Below, one piece after another: positions 7,767 to 16,881 of a DNA stretch of 18,525 nucleotides. Within the stretch, counting starts at the first letter, position 1; each line of letters starts with the position of its first letter. The notes under the pieces are model-generated. The model was given only the letters and a program-made list of their open reading frames with translations, searched no databases and had not been told where the DNA came from. This stretch comes from JASJCP01 sp051155735 (GTDB lineage: Bacteria > Cyanobacteriota > Cyanobacteriia > Cyanobacteriales > Xenococcaceae), in the NCBI GenBank assembly GCA_051155735.1, contig DAXETX010000212.1, positions 1-18,525 on the forward strand, given 5' to 3'. The translations under genes were made by a program, and so were the position numbers.

Positions 7767-8185
7767 CTAGATACTTTCTGAGTTATTTTCGGCAGTTTAA
7801 TCTTAAACTTAACACCATGCTTCAAAAGAGAAGATTTGTCAGCAAATAATTCTGTAGTAAATTCTGGGAGTTGGTCAGAAGCTAGTTGCTGTAATTGAAC
7901 TAATAGAGTGTAACTTTCTGCAACTAATTGGGTAACATCAACATTATAGTGAAGCGGTTGATACTCATTAAGTCTTTTAATTCCTTCTCCTAACAAGATC
8001 ATTGCGCCTCTTTGATTAAGATTACTCAAGTGGTAGCAAGCGACGGCAATTTGTAAAATCCCTTGATAAAAGTTTTTATCATACTCTGAAGCTTCAATCC
8101 AAATCGCCTCCAGAGTATCGTGACAATCATAAAATTGTCTTTGGTTGAATTGTTTAAGACCTAACCAAAATGTTTCTGGTGGCAC
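7763..8185 (-). CDS. DUF309 domain-containing protein
   Basis: The protein is about 140 residues, all helical, and belongs to the DUF309 family. The signature is FNQRQFYDCHDTLEAIW near the N-terminus, with paired Cys-His and Glu, followed by FYQGILQIAVACYHL and a helix with GAMILLGEGIKRL. The domain is common in cyanobacteria, chloroplasts and Firmicutes; no biochemical role is established that I know of. Two starts are possible: TTG at 8197 or GTG at 8185. I prefer the GTG because GAGG (8195-8192) lies six bases before it. The start is about 18 bp past the ftrC stop on the same strand, so the two are probably co-transcribed. The stop overlaps the convergent small gene by four bases. Confidence 0.85.
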   Translation of the reverse strand: MPPETFWLGLKQFNQRQFYDCHDTLEAIWIEASEYDKNFYQGILQIAVACYHLSNLNQRGAMILLGEGIKRLNEYQPLHYNVDVTQLVAESYTLLVQLQQLASDQLPEFTTELFADKSSLLKHGVKFKIKLPKITQKVSS

Positions 8186-8203
8186 AATTAACCTCAAACT
8201 TAC

Positions 8204-8560
8204 TTATGAATTCATATTATCTCGGACTTCTTTGATTATTTCTAGATCGATATCTTGTTGCTCGCCAGCAAATTCGTTATCAGGAGTAATAAAAAGCATA
8301 CAGTGACATTCTTTTCTTTCCCGCATCGGGACACAAGGACAATTCCAGAAAGTGTTTTTTACTTCGGCTTCTTTATCTTCGTAATGACGACAAGGACAAA
8401 GAGGAGAACCTAATTCTTCTTTATGTCTAGCGAGTCCTTCAATCACCACAGCAGTTACGGAAGGATCGCTACAAAAATAGGTATCAGTCCTTTTAGCATA
8501 CTGCTCCGCGAAGTTTTTCATGGACTCCAGGGTTTTATCTTGATCGGTAACTGTAGTCAT
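8204..8560 (-). CDS. ftrC: Ferredoxin-thioredoxin reductase, catalytic subunit
   Basis: This 118-residue protein is the catalytic (beta) subunit of ferredoxin-thioredoxin reductase. It passes photosynthetic electrons from ferredoxin to thioredoxin and so controls Calvin-cycle enzymes by light. Three Cys-X-Cys pairs are visible: C55/C57 in PLCPCRHY, C74/C76 in WNCPCVPMRE and C85/C87 in ECHCMLF. In the characterised enzyme C57 and C87 form the redox disulfide, while C55, C74, C76 and C85 hold the [4Fe-4S] cluster, and the positions here match that scheme. Length and start are typical. The partner gene for the variable subunit is not in the window. ftrC is divergent from the ComF gene and is followed closely by the DUF309 gene. 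Confidence 0.97.
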   Translation of the reverse strand: MTTVTDQDKTLESMKNFAEQYAKRTDTYFCSDPSVTAVVIEGLARHKEELGSPLCPCRHYEDKEAEVKNTFWNCPCVPMRERKECHCMLFITPDNEFAGEQQDIDLEIIKEVRDNMNS

Positions 8561-8643
8561 AATTTTGGCGGTTTCTGAGAAATCTAATTTTGGTTGTTTA
8601 TGTTATAAATTGTAAGCCAAGTTGGACATATTGATAAATTTCA

Positions 8644-9318
8644 ATGCTAAAAGAATTTTTATCTATATTTATAAATATACCTTGTGCTTTATGTCAAAGA
8701 CCTGCATCAGCAACTATTTGTAATTATTGCCAACAACAACTCAAAAGTTGTCAATTACAGCAGCAAAAATTAGGGCGAGGACATCTTCCTGTCTTAGCTT
8801 GGGGAAAATATGAAGGAACGCTCAAAAGGGCGATCGCCTCAATGAAATATAATGATCTACCTGAAATCGGATGCTTGTTAGGACAATGGTTGGGTGAAAG
8901 TTGGTTAAATGCAGTTACGGGGGTCAATAAGGCTCAAATTATCGTCGTCCCCATTCCGCTTCATCCTGAAAAATTGCAACAAAGAGGTTTTAATCAAGCA
9001 GAGAAGATTGCAGCAGGTTTTTGCCAAGTAACTGACTACAATTTACAGCCCAAGCTGTTAAAAAAAGTCAAAAATAGTCAGGCAATGTTTAATCTTAACC
9101 CGAATCAGAGAGTAGCTAACATTAGTAATGCTTTTATCATTGGAAAAATTCCCCGCAGCAAAATGACATCGCAGTCAATTTTACTGATTGATGATATTTA
9201 CACCACTGGTGCTACGGTTAGTGAGGCTGCGAAAGTTTTGCAACGACAAAGGATAAGAGTTAGAGGAGTAGCAGTGGTAGCGACTCCGCAAAAGATATCA
9301 GGACAGAGCAATATTTAA
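8644..9318 (+). CDS. comF: ComF-family phosphoribosyltransferase-like protein
   Basis: This 224-residue protein has the two parts of the ComF/ComFC family. The N-terminal zinc ribbon has C14, C17, C26 and C29 (CALC and CNYC). The type I phosphoribosyltransferase-like domain has VVPIPLHPEKLQQRGFNQAE at about 101-120 and the PRPP-loop signature ILLIDDIYTTGATVSEA at about 179-195. ComF proteins are needed for natural DNA uptake in several bacteria and act on the cytoplasmic side of import; the same role here is inference. The ATG at 8644 gives the expected length, and no Shine-Dalgarno sequence is evident. It is divergent from ftrC and 53 bp upstream of the DUF362 gene, possibly co-transcribed with it. 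Confidence 0.88.
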   Translation: MLKEFLSIFINIPCALCQRPASATICNYCQQQLKSCQLQQQKLGRGHLPVLAWGKYEGTLKRAIASMKYNDLPEIGCLLGQWLGESWLNAVTGVNKAQIIVVPIPLHPEKLQQRGFNQAEKIAAGFCQVTDYNLQPKLLKKVKNSQAMFNLNPNQRVANISNAFIIGKIPRSKMTSQSILLIDDIYTTGATVSEAAKVLQRQRIRVRGVAVVATPQKISGQSNI

Positions 9319-9371
9319 TTAACTACAATGATGAGTAACTTTTTAATATTCATCCCATCATTAATCATTTC

Positions 9372-10331
9372 ATGTATCCTGTCAGTCTGATCCGCGCTCA
9401 ATCCTATGATTTGGCAGAATTACGCCAGTCTATTACCTATTTACTCGCCCCTTTGGGCGGGATGGCAGCTTTTGTCAGTAAAGGCGATCGCGTTTTGCTC
9501 AAACCGAATCTGCTCACTGGGAGTCGCCCTACTAAAGAATGTATTACTCGTCCTGAAATTGTCTATTGTGTAGCACAACTAGTAAAAGAAGCAGGTGGAG
9601 AACCTTTTTTAGGTGATAGTCCCGCTTTTGGTAGTGCTAGGGGTGTAGCCAAAGCTAATGGTTATTTGCCTTGGTGTGAGGCTTTAGATCTACCAATTGT
9701 GGAGTTTCAAGGACAAAGATATCAGACAGAAAATGACAACTTTAATCATCTGCGTCTTTCTCAAGAAGCGATGGATGCGGATGTAGTAATCAATTTACCG
9801 AAAGTTAAATCCCATATGCAACTGACCATGACCATGGGAGTGAAAAATCTCTTTGGCTGTGTTCCTGGTAAAATGAAAGCTTGGTGGCATTTAGAAGCAG
9901 GAAAAGACCGAGAGCGGTTTGGTGAAATGCTAGTAGCAACGGCTAGAGCGATCGCCCCAGATTTAACGATTATAGATGGGATTATCGGACATGAGGGCAA
10001 TGGTCCTAGTGGTGGCGAACCAAGGCAATTGGGTATTTTGGGTGCTGCTACTGATGTTTTTGCTTTAGATCGAGCTTTGATTGAAATTGTCAATGTTGCT
10101 CCTGAGTTAGTTCCGACTCTAACCGCCCAAGCTAAACTAGGATTGTGTTCTCAATTGAGCGAAATTGAATTTCTTTATTGCCAACCGCAAGAACTAGTGC
10201 TTACAGACTGGAAATTACCAGAAGTGATGATGCCCATTGATTTTGGTTTACCGCGAGTTCTGCGCTCGACCTTTAAACATTTTTATATTCGTTTTATCAA
10301 AGAACCACTTAAGGCTTATACGGTAAAATAA
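9372..10331 (+). CDS. DUF362 domain-containing protein
   Basis: The 319-residue protein matches the DUF362 family. It has the N-terminal core KGDRVLLKPNLLTGSRPTK, then GGEPFLGDSPAFGSARGVAK, the central DADVVINLPKVKSHMQLTMT and MGVKNLFGCVPGKMKAWWH, and IIDGIIGHEGNGPSGGEPR near residues 205-223. Many DUF362 proteins carry added ferredoxin-like 4Fe-4S domains. This one has no CxxCxxCxxxC motif, so it is the single-domain form. The molecular function is not firmly known, although related proteins have been linked to iron-sulfur or redox chemistry. It follows the ComF gene on the same strand and is itself followed by a terminator-like hairpin. Confidence 0.88.
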   Translation: MYPVSLIRAQSYDLAELRQSITYLLAPLGGMAAFVSKGDRVLLKPNLLTGSRPTKECITRPEIVYCVAQLVKEAGGEPFLGDSPAFGSARGVAKANGYLPWCEALDLPIVEFQGQRYQTENDNFNHLRLSQEAMDADVVINLPKVKSHMQLTMTMGVKNLFGCVPGKMKAWWHLEAGKDRERFGEMLVATARAIAPDLTIIDGIIGHEGNGPSGGEPRQLGILGAATDVFALDRALIEIVNVAPELVPTLTAQAKLGLCSQLSEIEFLYCQPQELVLTDWKLPEVMMPIDFGLPRVLRSTFKHFYIRFIKEPLKAYTVK

Positions 10332-10420
10332 GGCACAATTAAGCATATTTAGTTAAATTGGCTACATAAGACCCCAATTAAATCTTTTATTCTAGATTAA
10401 CCCTCCGATTGCTTATTAAG

Positions 10421-10448
10421 ACCGCCACAAGTAGCAGGCGGTTTTTTT
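10421..10448 (+). terminator. Intrinsic terminator downstream of the DUF362 gene
   Basis: ACCGCC (10421-10426) pairs with GGCGGT (10437-10442) over a 10-nt loop and is followed by a T run (10442-10448). It lies 90 bp past the DUF362 stop and 135 bp before the chemoreceptor gene, so the signalling pair should have its own promoter. Confidence 0.8.
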
Positions 10449-10582
10449 ATTGTGTTTGAGCATCAAGCGTGCCACAGTAATTCTACTTTTATACTTTCAG
10501 ATTCTGATTTTTGTTAAAGCTTTAAAGATTTCAGGGAACTATAGATAGATAGCAAATAGTTCCTCATTTATTTTTTTTAGAT

Positions 10583-13500
10583 ATGACCTCAAATAATAGT
10601 CAATCTAACTCTTCTTATCAAAATCGTTTTTTTATGGGAGATTCTAAGGTTGCTTTATCTCCCGATATTTTAGCCAAACAAATTAAATTATCTACCGAAA
10701 AATCGGCTAATATTACTTCTATTTCGCCTCTTGATGCCGAAAAATTGAGCAAAGAGCATAATTGGTGGCAAAAACTTGGACTGAAACATCAAATTGCTCT
10801 GGGAGCAGTCATTACCAGTTTTATCTCGGCGGTAGTAGTTGGCGGTAGTAGTTACTATTTTGCCAATCACTTGCTGAGTTTAATTTATGGTAGCGCGATC
10901 GCTGGTTTAGTAGCTGGGATAGTGGCAATTGTTTTTAGTCGTAAAATCAAGCAAGAAATTTCTAAAGTTAATCATGTCGTTAACCAGTTAGGACAAGGTC
11001 AACTAGATATTGATATTGGAGAACAACAACTAGATGAATTAGCACTTTTAGGCACTAATTTACACCAGTTGTCGGGGCAACTGCAAAATCTGGCTCAAGA
11101 ACAAACTAAAATTAATCGCCAAAGACAATTGTTTAGTAGTGTGGCTTTTCGCACCCGTCAGACAGTAAGTCTCAATATCTTATTACAGACAGCGGTAGAA
11201 GGAGCAAGAGATGTTTTAGAAACCGACAGAGTTGTCGTGTATCGCTTCAATGACGATTGGAGTGGCACAATGATCGCCGAGTCTGTAGCAGCAGGATTTC
11301 CCCAAGTACTAGATGAAACTATTGGCGATCCTTGTTTTCGCGATCGCCATGTGGCACAGTATCAAGCAGGAAGAATTAGAGCCATCAGCGACATTTATCA
11401 AGAGCCTGGACTTACCGATTGTCATATTCGGATGTTAGACCAGTATAAAGTGCGAGCTAATCTGGTAGTACCGATTCGCCAAAAAGACAAGCTCATGGGG
11501 CTATTAATCGCTCATCATTGCTCAGGTGCGAGAGTTTGGGAAAAAAACGATATCGACTTTATGAATCAGCTAGCAACCGAAATTGAATATGGAGTTGACT
11601 ATATCAATTTTGTGCAAGAACAGGAGAAAACGGCAAAAAGAGCCTGGTTTTTTGGAGATATTGCCTTTCGAGCTAGCCAAAATATGAATTTGACTGATGT
11701 GTTTAATGCCACAGTCCAAGGTGCTAGAGACTTGCTGCAAACTGACCGAGTCATGGTTTATCGTTTTAATCACGACTGGAGTGGCACTATGGTAGCAGAA
11801 TCAGTTACAGCAGAATTTCCCAAAGTCTTAGAAGAACGCATTGATGACCCTTGTTTTCGCGGTAGATACGTCGAGTTATATAAAAATGGTCGAGTTAGAG
11901 CCATTAACAATATTCGTACCGAACCAGGATTAACCGAATGTCATATTCGTACCCTCGAAAAATACGGCGTAAAATCAAATTTGGTTGCACCCTTGCGTAA
12001 AGATGGCGAACTGATGGGGTTACTAATTGCCCATCATTGTTCTCGTCCTAGAGTTTGGCAACCTGAAGAAATTGACTTTTTCTCACAGCTCGCAACCCAA
12101 GTAGAATATGCGGTAGATCGTCTTAGTTTTATCGAGAAAATTCAAGCTACGGCTGGTAGAGCCAGATTATTTGGTGATATTGCCTTCCGCGCCCGTCAAT
12201 CCCTCGAACAAGATGAGATTTTTCGCATTACAGTTCAAGGAGCGAGAAAAACTCTCCATGTTGATCGCGTACTAGTCTATAAATTTAATCCTGACTGGAG
12301 CGGTACGATGGTAGCAGAATCAGTAGCGGATGGTTTTCCTAAAGTGCTAACAGTTCGCATCGATGACCCTTGTTTTAAAGGACGTTATGTCGATTTATAC
12401 CGCAACGGTAGAGTTAAAGCGATTAATGATGTCTATCAAGAACCAGGAATGACGGATTGTCACCTGAGAACCTTAGAACAATATGATGTCAAAGCAAATT
12501 TGGTTGCACCGATTCGTAAAGATAACAAACTGTTTGCTCTTTTGATTGCCCATCAGTGTTCTGCTCCTAGAGCTTGGCAAAAATCAGAAATTGATTTCTT
12601 TTCCGAGCTAGCAACTCAAGCTGAATACGCCCTAGATCATATTAGTTTTATTGGCAAACTAGAAGAAGCCCGCGCTAAAGCCGAAAAAGCCTCCCAAGAG
12701 CAACGTCATCAAACTGAAGTAATTCAAAAACAATTAGATGCTCTAGTAAAAGATGTTAAAGGTGCATTCACTGGTAACTTAACCGTAAGAGCGCAAGTTA
12801 CTAAAGGAGAAATCGGCATTGTCGCCAAGTTTCTCAATACAACTTTAGAAAATTTGCAGCGCATTGTCTTGCAAGTACAATCTGCTTCAGGTGCAGTAAT
12901 TGAGACGGTTCATGGCTCAGAAAACAATATTAACAGTCTTTCTAATGATGCTTCTCGTCAAGCGGAAGCCATCACTACCGCTTTGGGTCAAATTCAAGCT
13001 ATGGCAGAGTCAATTCAAGGTGTCGCCGAAAATGCGCAAGCAGCCAAACAAATGGTACAGCAGGCAAATAACACCCTAGAAGACGGCGATCGCACAATGA
13101 ATCGGACTGTCGATGGGATTATGGCAATTCAAGAAACAGTCGAAGAAACAGCCCAAAAAGTCAAACGCTTAGGAGAAGCCTCCCAAAAAATCTCCCGTGT
13201 AGTTAATCTGATTCGGGATTTAGCCAATCAAACCCACGTTTTAGCCCTCAATGCTTCTATTGAAGCTAACGGTATATCCAGTGAAGGTCAGGGTTTTGCC
13301 GTAGTAGCCGAAGAAGTGCGATCGCTCTCGGAACAATCTAGCGCAGCAACCAAAGAAATCGAACAGATCTTAGAAGAGATTCAAACCGAAACTAATCAAG
13401 TTGCAACTGCGATGGAAGCAGGAAGAGAACAAGTAATTGCGGGAACTGAATTAGTCGAAACTACCAGACAAAAACTCACTTCTATTGCCAAAGTAAGCGG

Positions 13501-13708
13501 TCAAATTCGTCAATTAGTCGAAGAAATGGCACAAGCAGCTACCGCCCAAGCTAATACTTCTGCTGCGGTTTTTCAAACTATGCAAGAAGTAGAAACTATC
13601 GCTCAGCATACTTCTGCTAAATCAATCACTAGTGCCGAATCTTTCAAAAAATTACTAGGGGTAGCCCAAGAATTAAAAGAAAGTGTCACTCAATTTAAAG
13701 TTGATTAA
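10583..13708 (+). CDS. pixJ: PixJ-type chemoreceptor with three cyanobacteriochrome GAF domains
   Basis: This 1041-residue membrane receptor resembles PixJ/TaxD1, the phototaxis receptor. A cytoplasmic N-terminus precedes two membrane segments (about 70-93 and 98-118) joined by a very short loop, so there is no periplasmic sensor. A HAMP-like stretch (120-170) leads into three GAF domains at exactly 173-residue spacing. Each has a DPCF motif (C251, C424, C597) and a Cys-His pair 29 residues later (C280, C453, C626) in the form 'TDCH.R.L..Y.V..NLV.P'. In DXCF cyanobacteriochromes these are the two cysteines that bind the bilin, usually giving blue/green-type photoswitching. A second HAMP-like region (about 720-765) and an MCP signalling domain follow, with its hairpin tip near 880-912 (ANQTHVLALNASIEANG, EGQGFAVVAEEVR). 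A gene for a PixL-like CheA begins 121 bp downstream. Light sensing is inferred; the architecture is seen. Confidence 0.9.
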   Translation: MTSNNSQSNSSYQNRFFMGDSKVALSPDILAKQIKLSTEKSANITSISPLDAEKLSKEHNWWQKLGLKHQIALGAVITSFISAVVVGGSSYYFANHLLSLIYGSAIAGLVAGIVAIVFSRKIKQEISKVNHVVNQLGQGQLDIDIGEQQLDELALLGTNLHQLSGQLQNLAQEQTKINRQRQLFSSVAFRTRQTVSLNILLQTAVEGARDVLETDRVVVYRFNDDWSGTMIAESVAAGFPQVLDETIGDPCFRDRHVAQYQAGRIRAISDIYQEPGLTDCHIRMLDQYKVRANLVVPIRQKDKLMGLLIAHHCSGARVWEKNDIDFMNQLATEIEYGVDYINFVQEQEKTAKRAWFFGDIAFRASQNMNLTDVFNATVQGARDLLQTDRVMVYRFNHDWSGTMVAESVTAEFPKVLEERIDDPCFRGRYVELYKNGRVRAINNIRTEPGLTECHIRTLEKYGVKSNLVAPLRKDGELMGLLIAHHCSRPRVWQPEEIDFFSQLATQVEYAVDRLSFIEKIQATAGRARLFGDIAFRARQSLEQDEIFRITVQGARKTLHVDRVLVYKFNPDWSGTMVAESVADGFPKVLTVRIDDPCFKGRYVDLYRNGRVKAINDVYQEPGMTDCHLRTLEQYDVKANLVAPIRKDNKLFALLIAHQCSAPRAWQKSEIDFFSELATQAEYALDHISFIGKLEEARAKAEKASQEQRHQTEVIQKQLDALVKDVKGAFTGNLTVRAQVTKGEIGIVAKFLNTTLENLQRIVLQVQSASGAVIETVHGSENNINSLSNDASRQAEAITTALGQIQAMAESIQGVAENAQAAKQMVQQANNTLEDGDRTMNRTVDGIMAIQETVEETAQKVKRLGEASQKISRVVNLIRDLANQTHVLALNASIEANGISSEGQGFAVVAEEVRSLSEQSSAATKEIEQILEEIQTETNQVATAMEAGREQVIAGTELVETTRQKLTSIAKVSGQIRQLVEEMAQAATAQANTSAAVFQTMQEVETIAQHTSAKSITSAESFKKLLGVAQELKESVTQFKVD
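11123..12679 (+). repeat. Three tandem 519-bp GAF-coding repeats
   Basis: The units 11123-11641, 11642-12160 and 12161-12679 each encode one 173-residue GAF module with linker. Equivalent residues fall exactly 173 codons apart: F189/F362/F535, C251/C424/C597 and C280/C453/C626. No insertion or deletion separates the copies. This points to internal tandem duplication, with copies two and three looking closer to each other by eye (shared FGDIAFRA, RIDDPCF, RYV, NGRV). Confidence 0.85.
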
Positions 13709-13710
13709 TT

Positions 13711-13816
13711 ATTAGTTGGTAGTTAGTTATTAGTAGTTAGTAGTTAGTTATTAGTGGTTAATTGTGACCCACGGCTTGCTACTTACTACTTGCTACTTGC
13801 TACTTGCTACTTGCTA
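13711..13816. repeat. Short tandem repeats between the receptor and CheA genes
   Basis: Two repeat blocks fill this spacer. The first (13711-13755) has the 15-mer TAGTTAGTTATTAGT at 13720-13734 and again at 13741-13755, a period of 21. The second (13775-13816) is six heptamers CTTGCTA in a row, the second unit being CTTACTA. The two blocks are partly complementary to each other (TAGTAG-type against CTACTT-type), so a large imperfect hairpin is possible. Heptanucleotide repeats of this kind are known in cyanobacterial spacers. Confidence 0.85.
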
Positions 13817-13829
13817 CTGCATAAATACA

Positions 13830-16628
13830 ATGGTATCTGACTTCCGCCCCCGTGAATCTTATCAATTTTTTTTACAAGAAGCTGTAGAACTCTTACAGTC
13901 TTTAGAACAAGGTTTATTAGAACTACAAGAAGATCATAGTACTCAAAAAATTCATAACCTGATGCGTACCGCTCACTCGATTAAAGGTGGTGCAGCCTGT
14001 GTTGGGTTAAATCATGTGAAAAAAATTGCTCACGATCTCGAAAATGCTTTTAAAATTCTTTATCAAGACGGGATTGAAATCGATTTTGAGTTAGAAGAAT
14101 TATTATTACAAGCCTACGATCGCCTTAAAGCACCACTTTTGGCTGAAATCCAGACCAAAGCCACCGATCCTGAATTGGCGATCGCTAGAGCCGAACCTGT
14201 ATTTCAAGAACTAGCAGCAAGATTACAGACTCAAGCCATAAAGCAGCAGGAGACAGTTAATTTTCCTTTTGCTAGAGAAATTGAGCGCGGATTAGACCGT
14301 TTAGCCGTAATCTTATCTAGTCCTGATGAAGCCGATATTTTAGAAGCATTAAAGGCGCAATTTACCATTTTTCGGGGATTAGCAGAATTATCGGGTATTA
14401 CAGATTTTTTGACTCTGGCTAACGCTACTTTAGAGCAACTTCAAAATCGCCCTGAATCAGTAATTAAAATTGGCGAAGCAGCTTTAGCAGATTTTCGAGC
14501 AGTGTATCAAGCTGTCACCAAAATTCCCGCTCCTAATTCCGATATTCCCAGCGCTCAAGAAAAAGCTAGCTCCTTAGTTTTACATACTGGAACTAATGCT
14601 AAACTCAATCCTGTCTTAGAAGCTGCTACCCAAGATAATCCTAACTCTCAACTCACAAAATCTAGTTCTAACCAAATTATCTCCCAGACTAAGCATCAAA
14701 CAACCGTTCATCACATTTTTATCGAGTCTAAATCGACTAAAGACCAACTAATACCTGAAAATGGACAAAAACTGCCCTCTCTGGCATTGGGCATTAGAAT
14801 GGATGCTTCACGTTTAGAGTTACTCCATAATTTGGTAGGAGAGTTGGTAACAGAAGATAATCGCTTTTTATTACAAAATCAACAAAACGGTGAAACTCTC
14901 GCCTTTCTCAATCAGTGGTATAACCGCTTTAAACAATTAAATCAAAACTTGAAATTGTGGGTAGATCGATTACCTAATGATGGGTGGCAATCAGTTAGAA
15001 ATGAAGCTTCAGCCAGCAACAACAATAATAGCCAGTATTTAAAGACTTCTCTCCAGACTATTTTGGAAGAACTAGCCCAATTAGGCGAAGGATTACAAGA
15101 TTTAGCTTTTTTAGACCGTGGATTTGAAAAAATACGCAAAACTAGACAAAAAACTGTCAAAAAAATTCAAAATAATCTTCTGCAAGCTAGTATGCTTCCT
15201 ATTGGAGAATTACTAGTTCAATTTCCTCGTACCGTCAGAGATATCGCTATTCACAGCCAGAAAAAAGTCAAACTCGATATTCAAGGCGAGAAAACTCTCA
15301 TTGATAAAGCTATTTTAGAAAAACTTTATGATCCTTTAGTGCATTTAGTGCGAAATGCGATCGCTCATGGTATTGAAACTCCTGAAGCCAGACTAAATCT
15401 TAATAAACCACCTCAAGGTAAAGTCACAATTTCAGTATCCCACCAAGGTAATCATACTTATATCGAAGTTAAAGATGACGGTAGGGGCATTGATTGGCAA
15501 AAAATTCGGGAGTCTTTAGTTAGCAAAAATATTTTAGAGATTTCTGAAGCGAAAAATTTAACCAAATCAAGACTCTCAGAATATTTATTCGACTCTGGTT
15601 TTTCGACTGCTGAAGTAGTAAATACTCTCGCTGGTAGAGGTATGGGATTATCAGCAGTCAAACAGCAAATTCAAAACCTGAAAGGTACTATTACTGTCAA
15701 GTCTAAACTCAATATTGGGACAACATTTATTATTCGTCTGCCCCTAACTCTAACCATTGTCAAATTATTAGTTTTTAGTATTGCTGGTAATCTGTTGGCG
15801 ATTCCTGTAGATTCTTTAGTATCAATTGTTTTAGCAGATAAACAAGATATTCAACAAGAAGGAGATAAACAGTATTATCAGTGGCAAGGAGAACGAGTTA
15901 CGATTTGTCCTGAAACTCTACTTGCTTCCTACCGCTATCCTCGCACCGTCGATCCTAGTAAACCTCTGTGTGGTAAAGATTGGCAAAATTCTGATAAAAT
16001 CCCCCTCCTATTACTTTCTAATCGGACAGAAATAGTTGCTTTAAGAATTGAACAAATTCTAATGGAACAAGACCTAGTCATTAAACCTTTTGATCGGGCG
16101 ATCGCTTCTCCTCCTAGTCTAATTGGTTGTACTCTTTTAGGAGATGGTCGTCTGATTCCAGTACTAAATTCTGTGGCTTTAGTCGATAAATGGCTGCAAT
16201 TTTCCGAAGGAAATGTCTTTATCCCACCTGCGCTTAATATTCCTACTTTACCTACTGTGTTGATTGTCGATGACTCTTTAACAATCCGTCAGACTCTTTC
16301 GACAACTTTACGCAAAGCTGGATATCGAGTAATTCAAGGTCGCGATGGATTTGAAGGTGTCGAACAACTTAAACAAGGAGAGCATATTCAAGCAGTAATT
16401 TCTGATATTGAAATGCCGAGAATGAATGGTTTAGAGTTTCTCAGTCGCACTCGTCAATTGCGGGGTCATTCTTTACCTGTGATTATGCTAACTTCTCGAA
16501 TCAGTAGTAAATATCGGCAACTTGCACAAAATCTTGGTGCAACTCGTTATCTGACCAAACCTTTTGTAGATCGCGAATTATTAGATGCTCTAGAAGCCTG
16601 TCTTGGTAGATCTTTTTATGCCAATTAG
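13830..16628 (+). CDS. pixL: PixL-type hybrid CheA histidine kinase with receiver domain
   Basis: This 932-residue cytoplasmic CheA should relay the signal from the upstream receptor. In order it has an HPt domain with phospho-accepting H49 in RTAHSIKGGA; a linker; a dimerisation region (RMDASRLELLHNLVGELV, about 323-340); an ATPase domain with N box HLVRNAIAHGIE (N509), G1 box DDGRGID (549-555) and G2 box GRGMGLSAV (602-610); a CheW-like domain (about 640-790); and a receiver from about 807 with D859 in SDIEMPRMNGLEF and the lysine of YLTKPF. All key catalytic residues are present. I chose the ATG at 13830 because the longer reading from a GTG at 13764 adds only residues encoded by the intergenic heptamer repeats. 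It lies 121 bp after the receptor gene, probably in one operon. Length is close to PixL of Synechocystis. Confidence 0.92.
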   Translation: MVSDFRPRESYQFFLQEAVELLQSLEQGLLELQEDHSTQKIHNLMRTAHSIKGGAACVGLNHVKKIAHDLENAFKILYQDGIEIDFELEELLLQAYDRLKAPLLAEIQTKATDPELAIARAEPVFQELAARLQTQAIKQQETVNFPFAREIERGLDRLAVILSSPDEADILEALKAQFTIFRGLAELSGITDFLTLANATLEQLQNRPESVIKIGEAALADFRAVYQAVTKIPAPNSDIPSAQEKASSLVLHTGTNAKLNPVLEAATQDNPNSQLTKSSSNQIISQTKHQTTVHHIFIESKSTKDQLIPENGQKLPSLALGIRMDASRLELLHNLVGELVTEDNRFLLQNQQNGETLAFLNQWYNRFKQLNQNLKLWVDRLPNDGWQSVRNEASASNNNNSQYLKTSLQTILEELAQLGEGLQDLAFLDRGFEKIRKTRQKTVKKIQNNLLQASMLPIGELLVQFPRTVRDIAIHSQKKVKLDIQGEKTLIDKAILEKLYDPLVHLVRNAIAHGIETPEARLNLNKPPQGKVTISVSHQGNHTYIEVKDDGRGIDWQKIRESLVSKNILEISEAKNLTKSRLSEYLFDSGFSTAEVVNTLAGRGMGLSAVKQQIQNLKGTITVKSKLNIGTTFIIRLPLTLTIVKLLVFSIAGNLLAIPVDSLVSIVLADKQDIQQEGDKQYYQWQGERVTICPETLLASYRYPRTVDPSKPLCGKDWQNSDKIPLLLLSNRTEIVALRIEQILMEQDLVIKPFDRAIASPPSLIGCTLLGDGRLIPVLNSVALVDKWLQFSEGNVFIPPALNIPTLPTVLIVDDSLTIRQTLSTTLRKAGYRVIQGRDGFEGVEQLKQGEHIQAVISDIEMPRMNGLEFLSRTRQLRGHSLPVIMLTSRISSKYRQLAQNLGATRYLTKPFVDRELLDALEACLGRSFYAN

Positions 16629-16708
16629 ATCAATTTGATTTTGGTTTAACTATTGTCATAGATTAATAATTTTGCTATATTTATTAAGCGCAACAAATAA
16701 AAGCGTTT

Positions 16709-16781
<73 letters not shown>

Positions 16782-16881
16782 TTCTCAGCATGTTGGTTAT
16801 GTAAGAAATCTGTGGAAAAGATATTAAAGAAGGCTAAAATAAAATAGATTAAACTAAAGAAAAGTTGAGAGTTATTATTTA

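Noticed and set aside
13775..13816. Possible CRISPR array
   Set aside because: The units are seven bases with no spacers; this is a simple tandem repeat.
13764..13829. Upstream GTG start of the CheA gene
   Set aside because: The added residues come only from the CTTGCTA heptamers, and the HPt domain begins properly at the ATG at 13830.
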